The position numbers were made by a program, and so were the translations under genes. From Rhizobium sp. Q54 (GTDB lineage Bacteria; Pseudomonadota; Alphaproteobacteria; UBA2966; CAIVPW01), in NCBI GenBank assembly GCA_945889645.1, contig CAMDCA010000004.1:1-64000 (forward strand): a stretch of 64,000 nt of DNA, written 5' to 3'. Shown in pieces: positions 62,758 to 64,000 of this stretch (position 1 is its first letter; every line of letters starts with the position of its first letter). Below the pieces are notes generated by a model. It did no database searches. It was not told where the DNA came from and saw only the letters and a list, made by a program, of their open reading frames with translations.

Positions 62758-64000
62758 GGTTTGATCTCGATTCCGTAGGCCCGAGCGAACAGCATGATTG
62801 GGTGGACCGCGGTTGGCGGATGCGCGGCGGCGTCGAGTTCCTGCACGCCTTGGACGATGTGATCGCCGGCCAGCGGGCATTCGGATGCGATGTGCGTCGG
62901 GTTCAGTTCCGCAACGCGGCGCGCCACCGGCTTGCCGACCTTGAGCGCGACGGGGAAGTTCTGCTTCTCGGCACCCCACGCGCCGCCGTGGCCCGAGCAG
63001 CGATCGAGAACGGTGACGTTGGCCTCCGGGATCAGGCGCAGCATGTCGGCGGCCTTGAATCCCATGTTCTGGGCCCGGCTGTGGCACGAGATATGGAGCG
63101 CGACCGACTCCGGCATTGGTGCAAGACCTTCGGCGAGGCCATCGGTCTTGGCGATCTTGACGATATATTCGGCGACGTCGTGCGACGCCTTGGCGAGGCG
63201 CACCACGTTCGGGTCCTTGGGCGCGATCAGCGGCCACTCGAACTTCAGCATGAGTGCGCAGGACGGCGTGAGTGCGACGACGTCGTAGCCCTTGTCGATC
63301 CACGGCACGAGGTCAGCCGCTACCTTTTTCGCACTTGCCGACACCGCGGCGAGATCACCGATTTCAAGTTGCGGCATGCCGCAGCAACCGGGGTGCAGCA
63401 CGACCGATTCGACGCCGTTGCGCGCCAGCACAGCGCGCGTCGCCAAGCCGATTTCGGGCTTGTTGAAGTTGCCGCTGCAGGTTGCGTAGAGCACGACCTT
63501 GCGTTTTCCCGCCGCGGGCGCGGCCGCGTTGACGGCGACCGGTTCACGCGCGGCGCGGCGCACGAGAACATTGGCGGCGCCGACGTACGCCGGCAGCCAG
63601 GCGCGCGGATGGATGTTGGCGACCGCGGCCAGCACGCTACGCGTGAGTCCGTTGCCAGCCTTGGTCGCCCAGTTGGCGAGGGCGGAGACGTAGGACGCGA
63701 GGCTTCCATTGCGATCCGTCTTGCGGATTTCGCGCTGGACGAACGTGACCTTGCCCGCGCCCTTCTCGGCCACGCGGTAGCGCAGCATCAGGTGCGGGAA
63801 GTCGATGTTGAATTCGTGCGGCGGCGCGTACGGGCACTTCGTCAGGAAACACATGTCGCACAGGGTGCAGGCGTCCACGACCGGCCTGAAGTCGGCCGAG
63901 ACAACGGAGTCGAGTTCGCCGGTCTTGGCGGCGTCGATGAGGTCGAACAGGCGCGGGAAGGAGTCGCACAGGTTGAAGCAACGGCGGCAGCCGTGACAGA
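62754..64000 (-). CDS. Fe-S oxidoreductase (HdrD/GlpC-like), 5' end beyond the window
   Basis: The frame stays open to the window edge. Two ferredoxin-type cluster sites appear: CHGCRRCFNLCDSFP and, 45 residues later, CTLCDMCFLTKCPY. Two CCG-type domains follow, with VVLHPGCCGMPQLEIGDL and HISCHSRAQNMGF...DRCSGHGGAWG, as in heterodisulfide reductase subunit D and anaerobic glycerol-3-phosphate dehydrogenase subunit C. The track start at 63878 lies inside the second cluster motif and cannot be the true start. Co-translated with DUF3501; a rubrerythrin gene is expected just outside the window. Confidence 0.9.
   Translation of the reverse strand, partial: CHGCRRCFNLCDSFPRLFDLIDAAKTGELDSVVSADFRPVVDACTLCDMCFLTKCPYAPPHEFNIDFPHLMLRYRVAEKGAGKVTFVQREIRKTDRNGSLASYVSALANWATKAGNGLTRSVLAAVANIHPRAWLPAYVGAANVLVRRAAREPVAVNAAAPAAGKRKVVLYATCSGNFNKPEIGLATRAVLARNGVESVVLHPGCCGMPQLEIGDLAAVSASAKKVAADLVPWIDKGYDVVALTPSCALMLKFEWPLIAPKDPNVVRLAKASHDVAEYIVKIAKTDGLAEGLAPMPESVALHISCHSRAQNMGFKAADMLRLIPEANVTVLDRCSGHGGAWGAEKQNFPVALKVGKPVARRVAELNPTHIASECPLAGDHIVQGVQELDAAAHPPTAVHPIMLFARAYGIEIKP

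Overview
This 64 kb window is GC-rich chromosomal DNA from an alphaproteobacterium. No single marker names the genus. The gene set supports the class: HprK reduced to its kinase domain beside rapZ, ptsH, a ChvG/ChvI-type two-component system and an EI gene; RegB/RegA with SCO (SenC) genes nearby; MmcB; an NDUFS6-like zinc-finger protein; a PmtA-type phospholipid methyltransferase; and the order rpsT - dnaA - dnaN - recF - gyrB. A Rhodospirillales-like organism is my best guess, as inference only. There is no phage, insertion sequence, CRISPR array or plasmid module. The window is core chromosome with a few lineage-specific genes.

Layout. 0-7.3 kb: edge fragments, a PAS-domain sensor that lacks a kinase domain, ahcY with a palindromic operator candidate, a polysaccharide-deacetylase-like protein coupled to a lipoprotein, and a methyltransferase. 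7.4-13.5 kb: a minus-strand cluster chvI, chvG, hprK, rapZ, ptsH, ptsP (cell-envelope signalling plus the regulatory phosphotransferase chain), with start/stop overlaps at hprK-rapZ and rapZ-ptsH. 13.6-25.5 kb: HugZ-like protein, TPR protein, a MotA/MotB pair, polA, a secreted propeller protein, MOSC protein, zinc-finger protein, tRNA-Arg(CCG), a DEAD-box helicase, PmtA-like methyltransferase and an outer-membrane barrel. 25.5-30.8 kb: CbbY-like hydrolase, mmcB, the heptose genes hldD-hldE-gmhA and a metallophosphatase. 30.8-35.3 kb: regA-regB, a diverged CobD/CbiB-like membrane protein and two tandem SCO genes. 35.3-43.9 kb: the replication block gyrB, recF, dnaN, dnaA, a rhodanese overlapping dnaA, an AT-richer gap that is an origin candidate, and rpsT. 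44-51.5 kb: mutM, then ubiE-ubiB, coaBC-dut, and an Rrf2 regulator-cysK-moeB run. 51.5-64 kb: a methyltransferase, phoD, a 1456-residue von Willebrand-type protein with a coupled membrane partner, a 2-hydroxyacid dehydrogenase, DUF5655 and SH3 proteins, and DUF3501 with an Fe-S oxidoreductase that runs off the edge.

The most interesting signals are four. (1) A short hairpin-bearing repeat occurs between genes at 7.28 kb and apparently inside the reading frames of recF, hprK and perhaps polA, with compensating base changes in its hairpin. (2) DNA polymerase I has lost three of the four proofreading carboxylates by my alignment. (3) A giant fused vWA/glutamine-amidotransferase-like protein lies in a Bat-like locus without MoxR or DUF58. 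(4) A CobD-like protein with altered motifs sits beside RegB and the SCO genes. A second repeat family (C-rich/G-rich hairpins) lies in at least six places, one of them inside a lipoprotein gene and one at the broken end of the PAS sensor.

Many genes start with GTG or TTG. I moved starts inward from the ORF track where ribosome-binding sites, stop/start overlaps or family N-termini favoured it, and say so in each entry.
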